Assembly: GCF_947507565.1 (NCBI RefSeq) | Contig: NC_089192.1 | Location: 1-64,000 of the forward strand | Length of the DNA stretch: 64,000 bases | Reading direction: 5' to 3' | Source: Oscarella lobularis | Taxonomy: Eukaryota; Porifera; Homoscleromorpha; Homosclerophorida; Oscarellidae | Shown here: positions 50,727 to 64,000 of the stretch, in pieces | Position numbering within the stretch: position 1 is the first letter of the stretch | How the letters are laid out: the number at the start of each line of letters is the position of its first letter | Notes under the pieces: model-generated | What the model was told of the DNA's origin: nothing | Database searches by the model: none | The model's input: the letters and a program-made list of their open reading frames with translations, nothing else | Position numbers and translations under genes: made by a program

Positions 50727-51596
50727 ATGAGCAAGGCGAAAGGAACGTCGCGCTCGAAGCCGAAAGGCTCTGAACCAAAGGAAAGTGCAAAAGAGCAACG
50801 AGCGAATAGCATGGACAGAGAAATTACGTCAGAAATCGATACCTCGTTACCATGGCAGCTTCTATCGTCATCAAATCAAGTTCACGAACTCCGGGAACTC
50901 GATCCGTCCGCCATGGCCGACCAATTGGCGGGAATTCTTCAGCTGCACGACAGCCAATCAGAAATGAGCGAAGCAGCGACGCTCGATTGTTACGTCACAG
51001 CCTTCTACTACGCAACAAAAGAACACGATTTCTCTAACAAATCGACCGCTCTTTTTCTAAGTCTACTTCACCGTCTCGTAACGCGTATCAAGACAATCGA
51101 TTCCGCGGCGACGGCAACGCGAATCGTCGTCGAAAATCTCAAAGAATATCTTCCCAATTTCGAATTGTTTTCGTCGCGAGAGCAACCTCTCGTTTTAACC
51201 TATCTAAATGAATCGGTCATACAGCACGCTAAACTTTATCGTTATCTATTCGTTGGACAACGAAAGGAAGAGAATATAAGTCAATGTCTTACTATTGATC
51301 AGCCAAATCGTCGAGTTTTTCCTCTCGAAGAAGCGATGACGGAAAACATATGGATAATTAAAGAAAAAATTAATGAGCCAATAATTCAAAATGAGCCAAT
51401 CAGTGAAGACGATGACAAGGCTTCATTACCACCAAAGAATGAGGAGAAGACCCTCAAAGATATTCCAGATTCTGACGTAAGAAAAGTCGTTGCAACAATG
51501 ACGGAAAAAGCAATGACGCAATTTGAAAATGAGATGAAGAAAAAATTGGCAGAACGTGAAGCAACATATTCAAATCGCCTTGAAAAGGGAAAATAG
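50727..51596 (+). CDS. CFAP119: CFAP119/CCDC189-like ciliary protein
   Basis: One exon, 289 residues, starting MSKAKGTSRSKPKG. The middle region (DCYVTAFYYATKEHDFSNK, then FLSLLHRLVTRI, NLKEYLPNFELFSSREQ and HAKLYRYLFVGQR) matches the conserved core of CFAP119 (formerly CCDC189), an axoneme protein linked to radial spokes. The last 40 residues are a charged helix (FENEMKKKLAEREATY). Assignment is from memory of the family pattern, so moderate. Ciliated cells are expected in the host. Its 3' end faces SDHA at 140 bp. Confidence 0.65.
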   Translation: MSKAKGTSRSKPKGSEPKESAKEQRANSMDREITSEIDTSLPWQLLSSSNQVHELRELDPSAMADQLAGILQLHDSQSEMSEAATLDCYVTAFYYATKEHDFSNKSTALFLSLLHRLVTRIKTIDSAATATRIVVENLKEYLPNFELFSSREQPLVLTYLNESVIQHAKLYRYLFVGQRKEENISQCLTIDQPNRRVFPLEEAMTENIWIIKEKINEPIIQNEPISEDDDKASLPPKNEEKTLKDIPDSDVRKVVATMTEKAMTQFENEMKKKLAEREATYSNRLEKGK

Positions 51597-51736
51597 AGAG
51601 AGAGAGAGAGAGAGAGAAAGAAAGAAAGACACAAGTCCAGAGTCACCTATACAAACACACACCACACCCACACATCTAATGATCACCTGACCCTTCACGT
51701 GCGTGAAGAGTCATGTGACCTGATTACGTAGTCTTT

Positions 51737-54348
51737 TTAATATACCCGTATTTTTGGTGGAACTGAAGGACATTTTTCTTCGTTGAGTGTCGAATCAATG
51801 ACAGGTCGATAATCCAAAGTGACGTTACCCGTATCCTCATCCATGTAGGAAAGCGTGTGCTTCCTCCAATGATCTTTCATCTCTTTCTTCGCCTGTCCTT
51901 CCAATTCCTTTGTATAGTCAAACTCGTCAACGCGAGCCTTAATTAAATTAAATTAATAAAATTAATTATAATTAGATTAATTAATTAATACGTGGTGATC
52001 TTCGCGTGCGTGTGCACCTCGCGTTTCCTTTCTTGCCTCGGCGCTCACAATTGTTTGCATGGCGTTCAGCATCAAATTTTGAAATTCCAGCGTTTCTATC
52101 AAATCCGTATTCCACGTGAGACCTTTGTCAAAGACCTAAGTATAAGTAAAATAATACAGATGATACATATGTTTTGATAATTAATACCTTAATATTTTTC
52201 ATATCCTTATAGATTTGTTCTAATTTTTCGATTCCTTCTTTGAGTAGAGGACCCGTGCGAAAAACGGCGGCATGCTCTTGCATAACCTATATATAAAAAA
52301 TAATCAATACTATTTACATATGATTATAATGGTACCTTTTGCATTTTGAGTCTCAATTCAGCTGTGGGTACATCTCCCTTGTTGTTCAATAGCCCGTCAA
52401 TATTGGCTATTGCCTCTTCACCAGCATTCTTCTCAAAAATAAATATTATTTAATTTTTTAAATTAATGATTGCCTCACTTCGTCCAATTGGATTTGAGCG
52501 TCTCCTGGCTTGCTATTCTGTCCAATAGTAATAGCACAGGCACGACCAAATATGACTAAATCCAATAGAGAATTGGCTCCAAGACGATTGGCTCCGTGAA
52601 CAGAGGCACACGCTGCTTCACCAGCTGCATACAGCCCCGGAATAACAACATCGCCACCCTTGGAATGATCATAGATAATAACCTAAGAAAAAATAAAAAA
52701 AATAAAAATAATATATGTGGTGTACTTAATCATCATTATTACTTCTCCTTTATAATTGGTTGGAATTCCGCCCATGTTGTAGTGAACAGTCGGAAGTACG
52801 GGAATGGGATCACGTGTCACATCGACCCCAGCAAAAATCATAGCCGTTTCCGAAATTCCCGGAAGCCGCGTGGCCAATTGTTCCGCCGGCAAATGAGACA
52901 GCTGCAAGAACACGTGATCCTTATCAGGACCACACCCTCTAAATATATATATATATATATCTTTAATTAATTATTGATGAATTGACTTGCCTTCCTTCTC
53001 TAATTTCAATAGTCATAGCGCGAGAAACAACATCTCTTGAAGCCAAATCCTTAGCAGTGGGAGCATAGCGTTCCATAAAACGTTCTCCTTCACTATTCAA
53101 TAGATATCCTCCTTCGCCACGAGAACCCTCAGTAATCAAGCAACCAGCACCATAGATACCTTAATTAATTAAGAAAAAATAATAATATTTTTTCTTTTTC
53201 TTTTTATTTACCTGTGGGATGAAATTGAACGAATTCCATGTCTTCGTTTGGAAGTTTGGCTCGACTTATCATCGCTGTTCCATCTCCTGTGCACGTGTGA
53301 GCGGACGTGCAGCTGAAATAGGCGCGTCCATATCCACTATAAGAAGAATAAAAATATTTCTCCCCTTGTTTTGTTATTTCTACCCTGTTGCCATGACCGT
53401 GTGTTTGGCTTGGATTCGATGAATGGTACCGTCTTCCAAATTCATGGCAATGACACCGCAACATTGCCCGTCTTTCATAAGCAAATCCAAAGCAAAATAC
53501 TCAATAAAATAAGCGGTATCATAGCGCAATGACTAGTAGAAACTTATAGAAATTAATTATCTATTAATTATCTACTTACTTGTCCATAGAGAGTATGTAG
53601 CAAGGAATGTCCCGTTCGATCTGCAACACAACAACATCGATGAGCCTGTCCGCCACGCCCAAAATCATATGATTGGCCTCCAAAGGCTCTTTGATAGATT
53701 TTTCCACTTTCCGTTCGACTGAACGGCATTCCATAATTCTCCAACTAATTAACATAATTAATAATTAATAATATATTATATATTATATATGTACTTCGAT
53801 GACTGCTTTTGGAGCTTCTTCTGTCATATAATGTATAGCATCCTGATCTCCAAGCCAATCGCTTCCTTTCACAGTATCATACCTAAAATGAATTGATATT
53901 AAAAATGAAATAGAGAGCAACAATGTCCCTACATGTGCCAAATCCATTTATCAGGTTCCATATTGCCTAGCGCAGCGTTAATCCCACCCTGCGTGAATGA
54001 ATATACCGAATGAATGAATTCGGAATTTTCTTTCAATTACTTGCGCCGCAACGGTGTGAGATCGCGTTGGAAATAGTTTCGTGATGCATGCCGTTCGAAA
54101 TCCTTGTTCGGCGAGTCCGAATGCGGCGCGAAGTCCCGCGCCGCCCGCTCCGACGACGATTGCGTCGAATTTGTGATCGATTACGGGATATTTTCCCAAC
54201 GAAGTCTGTTTCGACGCATAGAAACGACGAAATGAACTTCTCGCGCAACGAAGCCGAAGCTAAATTGTCTCTTAGATCGTTTTTTGAGTCGAATAGATGT
54301 AGAATGTACCGATTTATCGACGAAAAATCGTGCGAGTGACGATGTCAT
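51737..54348 (-). CDS. SDHA: Succinate dehydrogenase flavoprotein subunit, mitochondrial
   Basis: About seventeen exons. Exon 1 encodes [13 protein letters not shown]; a short intron then leads to [16 protein letters not shown], a typical basic mitochondrial presequence. The FAD fold follows ([19 protein letters not shown]), with the His that binds FAD covalently in RSHTVAAQ. The active site includes the segments [18 protein letters not shown] and [34 protein letters not shown] and [14 protein letters not shown] lie downstream. The end ([27 protein letters not shown]) is complete. It oxidises succinate in complex II of the inner membrane. Divergent from PSMD14 across 67 bp. Confidence 0.96.
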
Positions 54349-54415
54349 GCTTGTAGCGTTAGCGCGCGCACTCTAGAGTTGATCGCGTCGATTTTTGCGC
54401 TTGTTCGAGTGAGCG
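54349..54415. promoter_or_regulatory. Divergent promoter, SDHA / PSMD14
   Basis: 67 bp separate the start codons, the shortest such spacing in the window. It must contain both 5' UTRs or the transcripts overlap. Confidence 0.55.
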
Positions 54416-55931
<1,516 letters not shown>

Positions 55932-56018
55932 TGAGACGCGGCATTAGATCAAAGTCTTTATAGGTGCACGTCTTATTAAAAACGCACAACGTGACTGGTT
56001 CCCTTGATATTTGTCTGG

Positions 56019-56663
56019 ATGCTGTCTCCAACAGAAGACGCGTCGCCGCGGCTTCGACGACGCGTCGCCGCCGCCGCCGCCGCTGCCGCCCCGAAGGAAT
56101 CAAATCTTTGGAAAAATGTCTTGGAGCGTCGCGATGAAGCGATGAAGCGTCTGCTGAAGCGCGATGAGCGCGCACTCCAACTCCAGCTAAAGCAATTAGA
56201 TAAGGACATGCGTGTAGCAATGCGAATGTGCGACAGACAGACGCAGTTTTTCAAACAGGAACTAAAGAAACGACAGCGGCGACGTGTATCGCTTCAAGCG
56301 CCGCCGCCCCGATCATCATCAGCATCTGCTCCTCCTCCTCGAATAGTTATGAGATGGAAATCAACTTCTGATTTGCAAGGAGACAATTATGAGGAGGAGA
56401 AGGAGCGTTTGCGACGAGGGCGCAAAATTTCTATGGGTCTCTCGCCGGTCACGTGCATGCGTCGCGAAATGACATCGGAAATCCGCGGAGCCGTTTCACT
56501 TCCGTGCGTCATAGAGGAAAGTGTGTGGGAGGATGACGATGACGATGATGACTCGCCGCATGACACTATGAAACCTTTTTTCAAGGTTGCTACACCTGTC
56601 GCTAATAGGCGGCGGGGTACAAAAGAAAGAATGGTTCTGCCGCCTATTACGACAAGCCATTAG
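56019..56663 (+). CDS. Unnamed coiled-coil protein A
   Basis: Single exon, ATG at 56019, 214 residues. An Ala run and basic N-terminus precede a charged helix (LERRDEAMKRLLKRDERA, then LQLKQLDKDMRVAMRM) predicted to form a coiled coil. The rest is basic and Ser/Pro-rich with an acidic run (EDDDDDDDSPHD) and ends VLPPITTSH. It is the tandem paralogue of the gene at 56968. The helix has a weak resemblance to vertebrate CCDC190 (R-L-x-L-R-L pattern), which is not enough for a name. Confidence 0.55.
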   Translation: MLSPTEDASPRLRRRVAAAAAAAAPKESNLWKNVLERRDEAMKRLLKRDERALQLQLKQLDKDMRVAMRMCDRQTQFFKQELKKRQRRRVSLQAPPPRSSSASAPPPRIVMRWKSTSDLQGDNYEEEKERLRRGRKISMGLSPVTCMRREMTSEIRGAVSLPCVIEESVWEDDDDDDDSPHDTMKPFFKVATPVANRRRGTKERMVLPPITTSH

Positions 56664-56967
56664 TTTGTCTCGTCTTCGTGCTGACGTATTTAAAACCGGA
56701 TAATGTTATTTGCATTTCCTCTATAAAAACGCACGTTTATTTCTAAATCGAGACGTCGTTCTTTCGTTCGTTCTCGTAAAGAGACGCGAACGAGTCGTCT
56801 CGCGGGTTCGTACTGTACGGAAGCGTCGCGACAGTATTGTGACAAGCTAATGCATTCATATATGAAAATGATGGAAGAGGGCGTCACAGAGGATCTCTCA
56901 TAAATTTATATGAGAGGTCGTGGCTTGGCTTACTTACTCCCTCTACTGTACACTTGACTTCCCCCCC

Positions 56968-57567
56968 ATGTCCGCTCATCCTATTACTCGCGCTGACGAC
57001 GCCCTACTGCGTCGAAATCTAATGGAACGCGACGAAACGATGGCGCGACTTCAGCAGAAAGAAGACCGATTTCTCGATCTGCGTTTACGACAACTGAATC
57101 GCGAGCAACGTCTCACATTGCGCATACACGAACGAGAAAGTCAACTCCTAAGACGCGCTCTCGACCAACGACGTCAACTACAAAAATCAACGTCAAACGT
57201 CTCTCTACGCCGCACTACGACCGCTCCTAGACAACTCAGAAGATCGGGGGCCTCATGTCCGACGCTACCGTCACATAAAAGTCCCGGTGGTGGGCTCGTT
57301 GCTAGGGAAACGTCGACTTCGTTACCTCCAATTTTGGAGGAATTTCGACCTTTTAAGACGAAGACTTCTAAAACGCCCCCCGGATCGCGGAAACTCTATG
57401 AACCCGTGCGTGAACCTATCAGCGCATTTGCGTCACCAATGTGCGCGCGTCGCCGCGTAAAAGGAAATTCCGGTGAAAGACCACCGGTGGAAACGAGTGA
57501 AAACGAACTATTACTACCAGTCAAGCGTTCTAAACCCTTATTATTATTTCCGTCTCTTAGTATTTAG
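56968..57567 (+). CDS. Unnamed coiled-coil protein B, paralogue of A
   Basis: Single exon, ATG at 56968, 199 residues. The helix LMERDETMARLQQKEDR then LDLRLRQLNREQRLTLRI aligns with protein A over about 60 residues. A short motif SLPPILEE in the middle parallels the LPPI motif at the end of A. The remainder is basic and probably disordered. There is no signal peptide or membrane segment. Both genes lie between PSMD14 and the MSH6 3' end; B converges on MSH6 at 175 bp. A coiled-coil structural role is inference. Confidence 0.55.
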   Translation: MSAHPITRADDALLRRNLMERDETMARLQQKEDRFLDLRLRQLNREQRLTLRIHERESQLLRRALDQRRQLQKSTSNVSLRRTTTAPRQLRRSGASCPTLPSHKSPGGGLVARETSTSLPPILEEFRPFKTKTSKTPPGSRKLYEPVREPISAFASPMCARRRVKGNSGERPPVETSENELLLPVKRSKPLLLFPSLSI

Positions 57568-57742
57568 ACGATCCCAACAAACGAACGTTTTTTTTTTCTA
57601 CTCTTTTCAAGTTCTTACCTTATCAATCAAAATGTTTCAATACTGTTTCGAGATTTTTCTTCATTTCTGTGATCGCCGTCTCTGTTTCGGCCTCTGTTAT
57701 CGATCTAGTAATAGTATGTGCATGGCAAATTGATATCCCGTC

Positions 57743-60700
57743 TTAGGGGAAATGGAAAACGCACCGAATCAGCTTCACCATCTGCGATCGAGCTTCCAAT
57801 TGTTTAGCTTTAGCCATAGCCAACTTCACGATCTAAATAAATTAATAAAAATGCATTTTACGGCGAGATCGTGGAAGGCGAACTTCATGAGGAATTCCTG
57901 CGAGACGAGCCGCATTGAAGCCGTGACTCTTTGGGCATGCTCCTTCGACGAATTTGTATAGAAACGTTATCGTTTCAGCGCTCAAATCATCCGAATCATC
58001 ATCGTTTTCCACCATACACGCCTTTCGAAAGAAAGGCTGTTACTATCGAGGTCCCGGAGTGCCACGTGTCTTACCATGTGACCCATGTAAATTCGCTCGT
58101 CGTCGACGAATTGTTCGACGAGGCTGTGATAGTGAGTCGAAAAGAGCGTTCGTATGTGCGCGATTTCGTTGACGACAGCGCAAGCGATCGCCGCGCCGTC
58201 GTACGTCGACGTGCCACGCCCTTGGCGGGAAAATTACACGCGGGGGAGTGCGCGCGCTAGTCTCTTACCCAATTCATCGAGAAGAATCAACGAATTCTTC
58301 GTAGCGTATTGAAGTATGCTCGAAGTTTCGCTCAATTCGACGTAAAACGTGCTTTCACCTAAAAATAAAATAAAATAAATTAAAAAATTGGGCGGGGTCC
58401 CCTTACCCGCCATAATTCGATCTCTTGCTCCGAGTCGAGTAAATATGCGATCGACTGGAGTGAGTCGACACGATTCGCAGGGAACGTAGCATCCCAATTG
58501 AGCCATGATGACGAGAATTCCCGTCTGACGCATCAAAGTTGATTTTCCGCCCATATTGGGACCAGTTACTATGACAACACAACAATTCCTGATCTGTGCG
58601 TGTGTGTGTAAAACAACACGCTACTATGTATCCATTTTATATACAGTATGTAGATACTTACGTCAGATGTTCCGATTCTGACGTCATTGGGGATGAAAGA
58701 GTCTCCGGAAAAAGTGTGAGAAATGCAAGGATGCCGACCGGAAATAATCTCAATAAATGGCTAAAGAAACATTAATCAATTAAAAATATTAATAATATGT
58801 ACAGTACCTGTTCCTTTTCCTTGGAAAAAATAATTTCCGGTCTACACGTGACTCCATCACCACTAACACTGATGCTATATTAGTGACGTCATCATAGTTA
58901 GATATTTCTTCGTACCTATAGCGCGCTAAGCTAAACAAAACATCCAAAACGGCCAAACACTGAACGGCTCCGTTCCAAATATCATAACTGAAAAAATAAT
59001 TAATGATCACATGAAAAATCGATTTAATTAGTATTACCTTTTATCAAATTCGTGAAATATTCTTCTCATTGTATCCTTGAGTGCAAGGTCACGTCTCTCC
59101 TCCGCATCGGTCAGCTGACCAAGTATTCTTTTAATGGATTTCGTGTAGAATCGCTTGAATCCTTTTCGTTGAGAATGAAGTTCGTATTTCGACGTGTCGA
59201 GCTTCTGAGCAAACGAATCCGGGACCTCCAATTGATAGCGAGTCCGACCTGAGGCAAAAAAATCAAAAAAATTCAAAAAAATAGATTTCATTTTACCTGA
59301 ACCCATATAGGTCACTTGCTACAAAACAAAGAGATACAAAATAAAATTAAAAATCCTTTATAAGCACTTACCTTTGATCCTATTTCCTTTTTCTGTTGAT
59401 TAAGATACTTTTCTAATTCTAGTTCCGCTTTTTTGACGTCAGCAACGGCCTCGTCAAAATTCAAGTCAACTCCTAAAAGAACGAATCAGACCCCCGGATG
59501 CTAATAATTAATTATTATTTACCATGTCGCGGTGTTATGACTCCATCTCTCTTTGCTTCATCGTGATTAAATGCTGTCTATATAATAGGGGAGATGATAC
59601 GGGCAGTTAGGAGAAGAATGTATTGATTTCACCTGAAAAAATTCCAACTGTGACGTCATATTCGGAAATTTCATTTCCTTCAGTAGACGCGATCTGCGCA
59701 AAGAGACAATGCCACGTGATCAAGGGTATGAATTTTTTAATAGAATAGCTGTACTTGAAATCAGGTAATGATTTTCCAAAAGTGGCCATCATTTCTTGCG
59801 CTTTTTCAAAGCCTCCAACAGCAGACAAAAAATCATTGATTTTTTTCTTACTGAAATGAAATCATTGAAACAATTGCTATCAATGTATCATTATTACGCG
59901 GTAGTTACCCATATGTCAAAGCTTCATACATGACAGCACGACTATCCGGATGACTTGAACTCCTCAAAGGAGACCCCAGAGAATGAATTCTAAAATATAA
60001 ATTATTTAAATTAAATTAGGAATTATTACACAATACCTTCGAATAAGTCTTTCCAAATCAGGCAAACCTTTGAGTGTATTGATCACGTGACTATTGATTT
60101 CGCCGGGCAATTGCATGACGTCATCGACGGCATCCTGTCGCGCACGAATCGCATCCGGGTGACAGAGCGGACTGCAAATCCATTCCTTGAGCAATCTTTT
60201 CCCAAATGACGTCACGCAATGATCCAGCGTTTCCAATAATGTTCCACTTGTCGATCCGTCCCAATTGTTTTCAATCACTTCCAAATTGCGAAGCGTGACG
60301 TCATCGAGGATGAGACGTTGATGAGGTGCGGGGGCGGGGGAAAAAGAGTCTCGAATGTCAGAAGAACAATCGAGGGGCGTGTACACGTTGAATTGAGCCA
60401 ATGAGAGAAGCTCCTCATCGATTTGACATTTCTTCAAATACCTATCACACGTTTAATATTGATTTATAAATTTCTTATGCGTGTACCACGTGACTGCTCC
60501 TAGTGCACTAATTCCCAAATCCCATTCATCACGAGCCGTCAATCGTAAAGAATCTTCGGGAGAAAGCATTTGTTCAAAAACGCCTGGCCACTAAAATATC
60601 ACGTGACTAATTAATTAATTAATTAATTAATTGCTCTTCTTCAAACCGGCTTTATATGGTTCTGTTCTGAAATGAATTTCAGCGTCTTTTTTGACGTCCA

Positions 60701-62883
60701 AAATTCACTTCCGGGAACCAGAGCGTCTTGTAAGGAATTTGATAGACAATGATGAATAATATGTTGCGTTTTGGAGAGAATCTTGCCACGTTCATATAAA
60801 ACCTCAATAGAATTTAATTAAAATAGGTCTTGACTTTTTTGATTTCTCACTTGAACGGGAGGATAATGAGCAATCAGAGTTCTCAGTCTCGAACCAAGAC
60901 GATCGTCGCAAAATTGACCAATCTAAAAACCAAAAAAAAACATTTTTCACTTTTTGACGTCATCAATAAAATTACGTGAAATTTTCCAATAGACGTATCA
61001 ACAAAACAGACACCGTAAATCGATTCTCCACCCACGTCATCTTTTGCCTAAGAAAAAAAATATATATAACCCAATTGATATCACGTGACCTATTTAAACC
61101 CTCTCTGCAATGGACAGGAGAAAGGCTCCTTGAGCATTAGAACACTCTCCCTCAAGAAAACTATACGTTCGCGTGCCTAAGAAAAATAAATAGGATAAAT
61201 AGAATATATATAGGGTATAGTGACTGACCTTTGGTGATAACAGCACATAGTTCTCGTCTCACAACTCGAGCTGATTTACTACCCTCTCCTAAATATAAAA
61301 TTAATTAATTAATTAAGTGGTGTCTTATTTTGGACCTTTCTTGATTCTCTCTTCCATCATCGAAGGAGTTTCCGTTTGCTCGACTCTCGCAACTCTAAAA
61401 ATTAATTAATAACTTTAGTTTAATTAATTAATTAATTAATAGCTACCTGTATCCTTTCTGAACCAAAGCGTCTGAATATCGCCCAAAGGAAATTTCCGGA
61501 AATCCGGCATGAGCCCACGCCCCCTTCATATAAAGAAGTCCGAGTTCTTTGACTCCAATTACGGCGTCCATGTGATAGAGCTCATAAAATTTTCCAACCT
61601 AGATTACATAAGTAAAATAATTGATATTAATGATTTGGATAGACACTCGCCTTGAAGAAGATGACAGTGTCGAAATTCTCGCTCTTAATTCGCCACCACT
61701 GTTGCATTCCGGGAGTTTGCTTCTTCAAAAAATCACCCGGAACCTATAGAATCAATAATTAAAATAAGAGATATTGGTGATCTTGGACTCACATAAAGAG
61801 TGCAAGATTCAAACTCCGGATGAGTTGGAACTCTTCCTTTCCCATCCCTTTAATTAAGGAAGTCAATTATTTTTAAATATAAAAGTGATGGGATCTCACT
61901 TTCGATGCGTTTCTTTAAGCCAAATCAAATTCTCATGCAAAAACGCTTCTCTTTCCTCTTTTCCACCACCACCTCCAATTGGTTCACTATTTCCCTATAA
62001 AAAATCAACTGATTTCATATAAATAATTATATAATTTATATCTAACTTGTGGACGTTGAAATCTTGCCAAATTAGTAGCAGCTTTTTTTGAGCTAGCGCG
62101 CGCTGCAGCTGGACTCAAGCCAATAGGAGAAGACGACGACTTTTTCTTCAATGGAGTTTTCTCTTTATCATCTTTCTCTTTCTCTTCCTCTTCATCATCA
62201 TCATCATCATCATCACTGCTATCTTCCATAATAATTCTTCTGCGTCGTTTTTTGTCTCTTCTATGAGCAGATAAGACAGCTGACGCCGATTTTCTCCTCT
62301 TCATCCTTCCACCACTCTATTTTATGTGTAAACAAGCATGATTTATATTTAATTATTTATTGATTTATTGACATTAATTTCTTCTTCTTCTTCTTCTTCT
62401 TCTTCTTCTTCTTTCGTGATGTGTTTTTTTCTCTCTTCTCTTCCCTTCTTTCGCACTTGATCCGCTTCCTTGCATGCTTCCCTCGCATCCTGGTCTACTC
62501 CTGACGTCACACCGTCGTATTCCCGTATGTCTCTAAATATTCAAAAATCGATGTTTTTTCTTCGCTTTTTCGTAGTCCTACTTTTCGTCGACCCATCCCA
62601 TGCGCGTTTTGGGATCTCCGAAAAAGAAGAGATTCCACTGGCGACGCTTTGTCCTTCGAAATATCGTTTTCGTGATCGGATCGCGACAAACGATCCCCGG
62701 CCACAGCCGATCGCCTTCCGTTCGTCCCCAAACGACGTCGAATTCGTCGAATTCGGTCGTTCGAGGACGTTTTGCCGCTTCGTCGGGCGTTTGACCCGAA
62801 GGGGACCCTTTCGACGACTTCCGAGGCGTCGTCGAACCCGATATGGGTGAAAAATAAGAGTAGAGACCTTTTCCGGCGGGCAT
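57743..62883 (-). CDS. MSH6: DNA mismatch repair protein MSH6, complete with PIP box and PWWP domain
   Basis: More than twenty exons. Exon 1 (62883-62582) opens [13 protein letters not shown], a PCNA-binding PIP-like motif, and a PWWP domain ([27 protein letters not shown]). Exon 2 is 62532-62373, exon 3 begins at 62316. The mismatch-binding motif is [15 protein letters not shown] with the Phe-x-Glu pair. Connector and lever parts follow ([16 protein letters not shown]), then the ATPase: [14 protein letters not shown] (Walker A), [17 protein letters not shown] and [22 protein letters not shown]. It partners MSH2 to detect single-base mismatches. The C-terminus (57743-57850) is shorter than usual and the final splice is uncertain. 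Confidence 0.94.
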
Positions 62884-62998
62884 CGCTGCAGCGAGAAACG
62901 AGAAAAGATCTGAGAAGTGAAACGCGCGTAAATACGTCCGGGAACGCGGGCAATCACATCCTGGTTTAAAGACACAAGGTCACCGATCCCCCCACATA

Positions 62999-63605
62999 TC
63001 ATAGTTTCACGCATATTGTTTTCTGTTCGGTGAAAAAATCGATGGATCCGTGCAATCCTTCGCGACCGATACCTGACGATTTCATTCCTCCAAACGGCAC
63101 ATTCAAATCGCGTATAAGCCAACAATTTGTCCAAACCGTGCCAACCTCAAAAAAAGAAATAATTAATTAAATATGTATGACTAATTTCTTCCCACGTGAC
63201 GTACATCTAATCTTTGAGCAACCCGATGCACTCGCGACAAATTCTCACTCCACACTGTAGCCGATAATCCATACTTAACATTATTAGCTCGTTCAATCAC
63301 TTCCTCCTCATTTTTGAACGGAACAACGCACGTGATTGGCCCTAGAAAAATATCAATTAAGTAAAACTATTTATATTATTTACGTACCAAATATTTCTTC
63401 CTGCATGCAACGGCTACCATCAGATAGATTACTAACAACTATTGGCCTCATAAAATAGCCCTGTAACAAACAAAACAATGACGAAAAATAATTCTTCTTG
63501 TGTCTCTAACTTGTTTATTTTTGTCTGGAAGGAAGAGCGGCTCTTCTCCACATTCAATTTTACCTCCCTCCTTTTGAGCCAATTCCACGTAGCCCCTCAC
63601 CTAAA

Positions 63606-63637
<32 letters not shown>

Positions 63638-64000
63638 AGTATTCTTTTTTGCCTTTTCTAAATGTTCTTTGCTGATAAGAGCTCCCATTACAGTAGAATC
63701 GTTCTCAGGTGGACCAACGATAATTTTTCTTTAATTAAAAAATGTCAATATTATATCTATCTCAAGATCGCGTATTCTAGATTACTTTGTAGCAGAGACG
63801 AGGAGGTCCAAGAATTTGTCATAAATTTTTTCCTGCACGTAAATTCGACTCGTGCACAAGCACACTTCGCCTTGATTTGCAAAACTAGATCTAGAGTAAA
63901 AATAACAACATTTTGAATTACATAATAACCTAGGGTGACGTCACCACCTCAAAGTCGTAGGAACACATTTGTCAAGATCAGCATCTTCAAAAATAATAGC
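62999..64000 (-). CDS. ALDH8A1: ALDH8A1-like aldehyde dehydrogenase, 3' part only
   Basis: The window cuts off the 5' exons. Visible exons, from the window end, read AIIFEDADLDKCVPTTLR, then SFANQGEVCLCTSRIYVQEK with the catalytic Cys, then MGALISKEHLEKAK, GYFMRPIVVSNLSDGSRC and EEIFGPITCVVPF, then RANNVKYGLSATVW, WTNCWLIRDLNVPFGGMKSS and the end FFTEQKTICVKL. These fit ALDH8A1, the cytosolic 2-aminomuconate semialdehyde dehydrogenase of kynurenine breakdown. The stop TGA is at 63001-62999. The gap to the MSH6 start is about 115 bp and both lie on the minus strand. Confidence 0.9.

Noticed and set aside
62541-63134. A 197-codon minus-strand ORF spanning MSH6 and ALDH ends
   Set aside because: It is an out-of-frame shadow of the MSH6 first exon and the last ALDH8A1 exon.

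Overview
The window is nuclear DNA of a compact animal genome. Nearly every gene is split by short GT-AG introns (mostly about 45-65 nt, often rich in TTAATTAA), and intergenic gaps are usually 50-300 bp. The gene set is animal-type: a Scribble-class LAP protein with LRRs plus PDZ domains, NKAIN, a FAM167-like protein, synaptotagmin and a YTHDF reader. Divergence from vertebrate orthologues and gene density suggest an early-branching animal, most likely a sponge (inference only; no organelle or rRNA marker is present). There are no rRNA, tRNA or CRISPR features that I can support.

Layout. 1-4991: an almost complete tyrosine-recombinase retrotransposon (Ngaro/PAT type, minus strand) with split direct repeats; the window starts exactly at its repeat boundary. 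5029-12698: ZFC3H1-like RNA-surveillance protein with a very low-complexity N-terminus. 12979-14207: NKAIN. 14392-15303: RPL7. 15547-18156: YTHDF-type m6A reader. 18566-19579: 14-3-3. 19996-21850: Ser/Thr-rich single-pass membrane protein. 22156-28389: six sigma-class GST genes in tandem (minus strand), one frameshifted. 28610-29371: ABHD10-like hydrolase, head-to-head with a cyclic-nucleotide-binding protein (29511-31337). 31401-32166: FKBP11-like ER isomerase, head-to-head with scribble (32279-39119). 39332-42388: ribophorin II. 42611-43892: STRAP. 43893-45709: repeat-rich noncoding block. 45997-47049: FAM167-like. 47186-48699: synaptotagmin. 49637-50605: RPL19, head-to-head with CFAP119-like (50727-51596). 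51737-54348: SDHA, head-to-head with PSMD14/Rpn11 (54416-55931). 56019-57567: two related coiled-coil genes I cannot name firmly. 57743-62883: MSH6. 62999-64000: ALDH8A1 3' part, running off the window.

The genes do not form one pathway; most are housekeeping genes packed in alternating head-to-head and tail-to-tail pairs, four of which share divergent promoters of only 67-139 bp. The accessory parts are the retrotransposon, the GST cluster, the Ser-rich membrane protein, the unnamed coiled-coil pair and the repeat block at 44-45 kb. I did not find a convincing wholly new molecular system; the strongest leads are the young YR retrotransposon, the GST cluster history, the three-PDZ Scribble and the coiled-coil pair. 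All exon joins were made by eye from splice motifs and frame.
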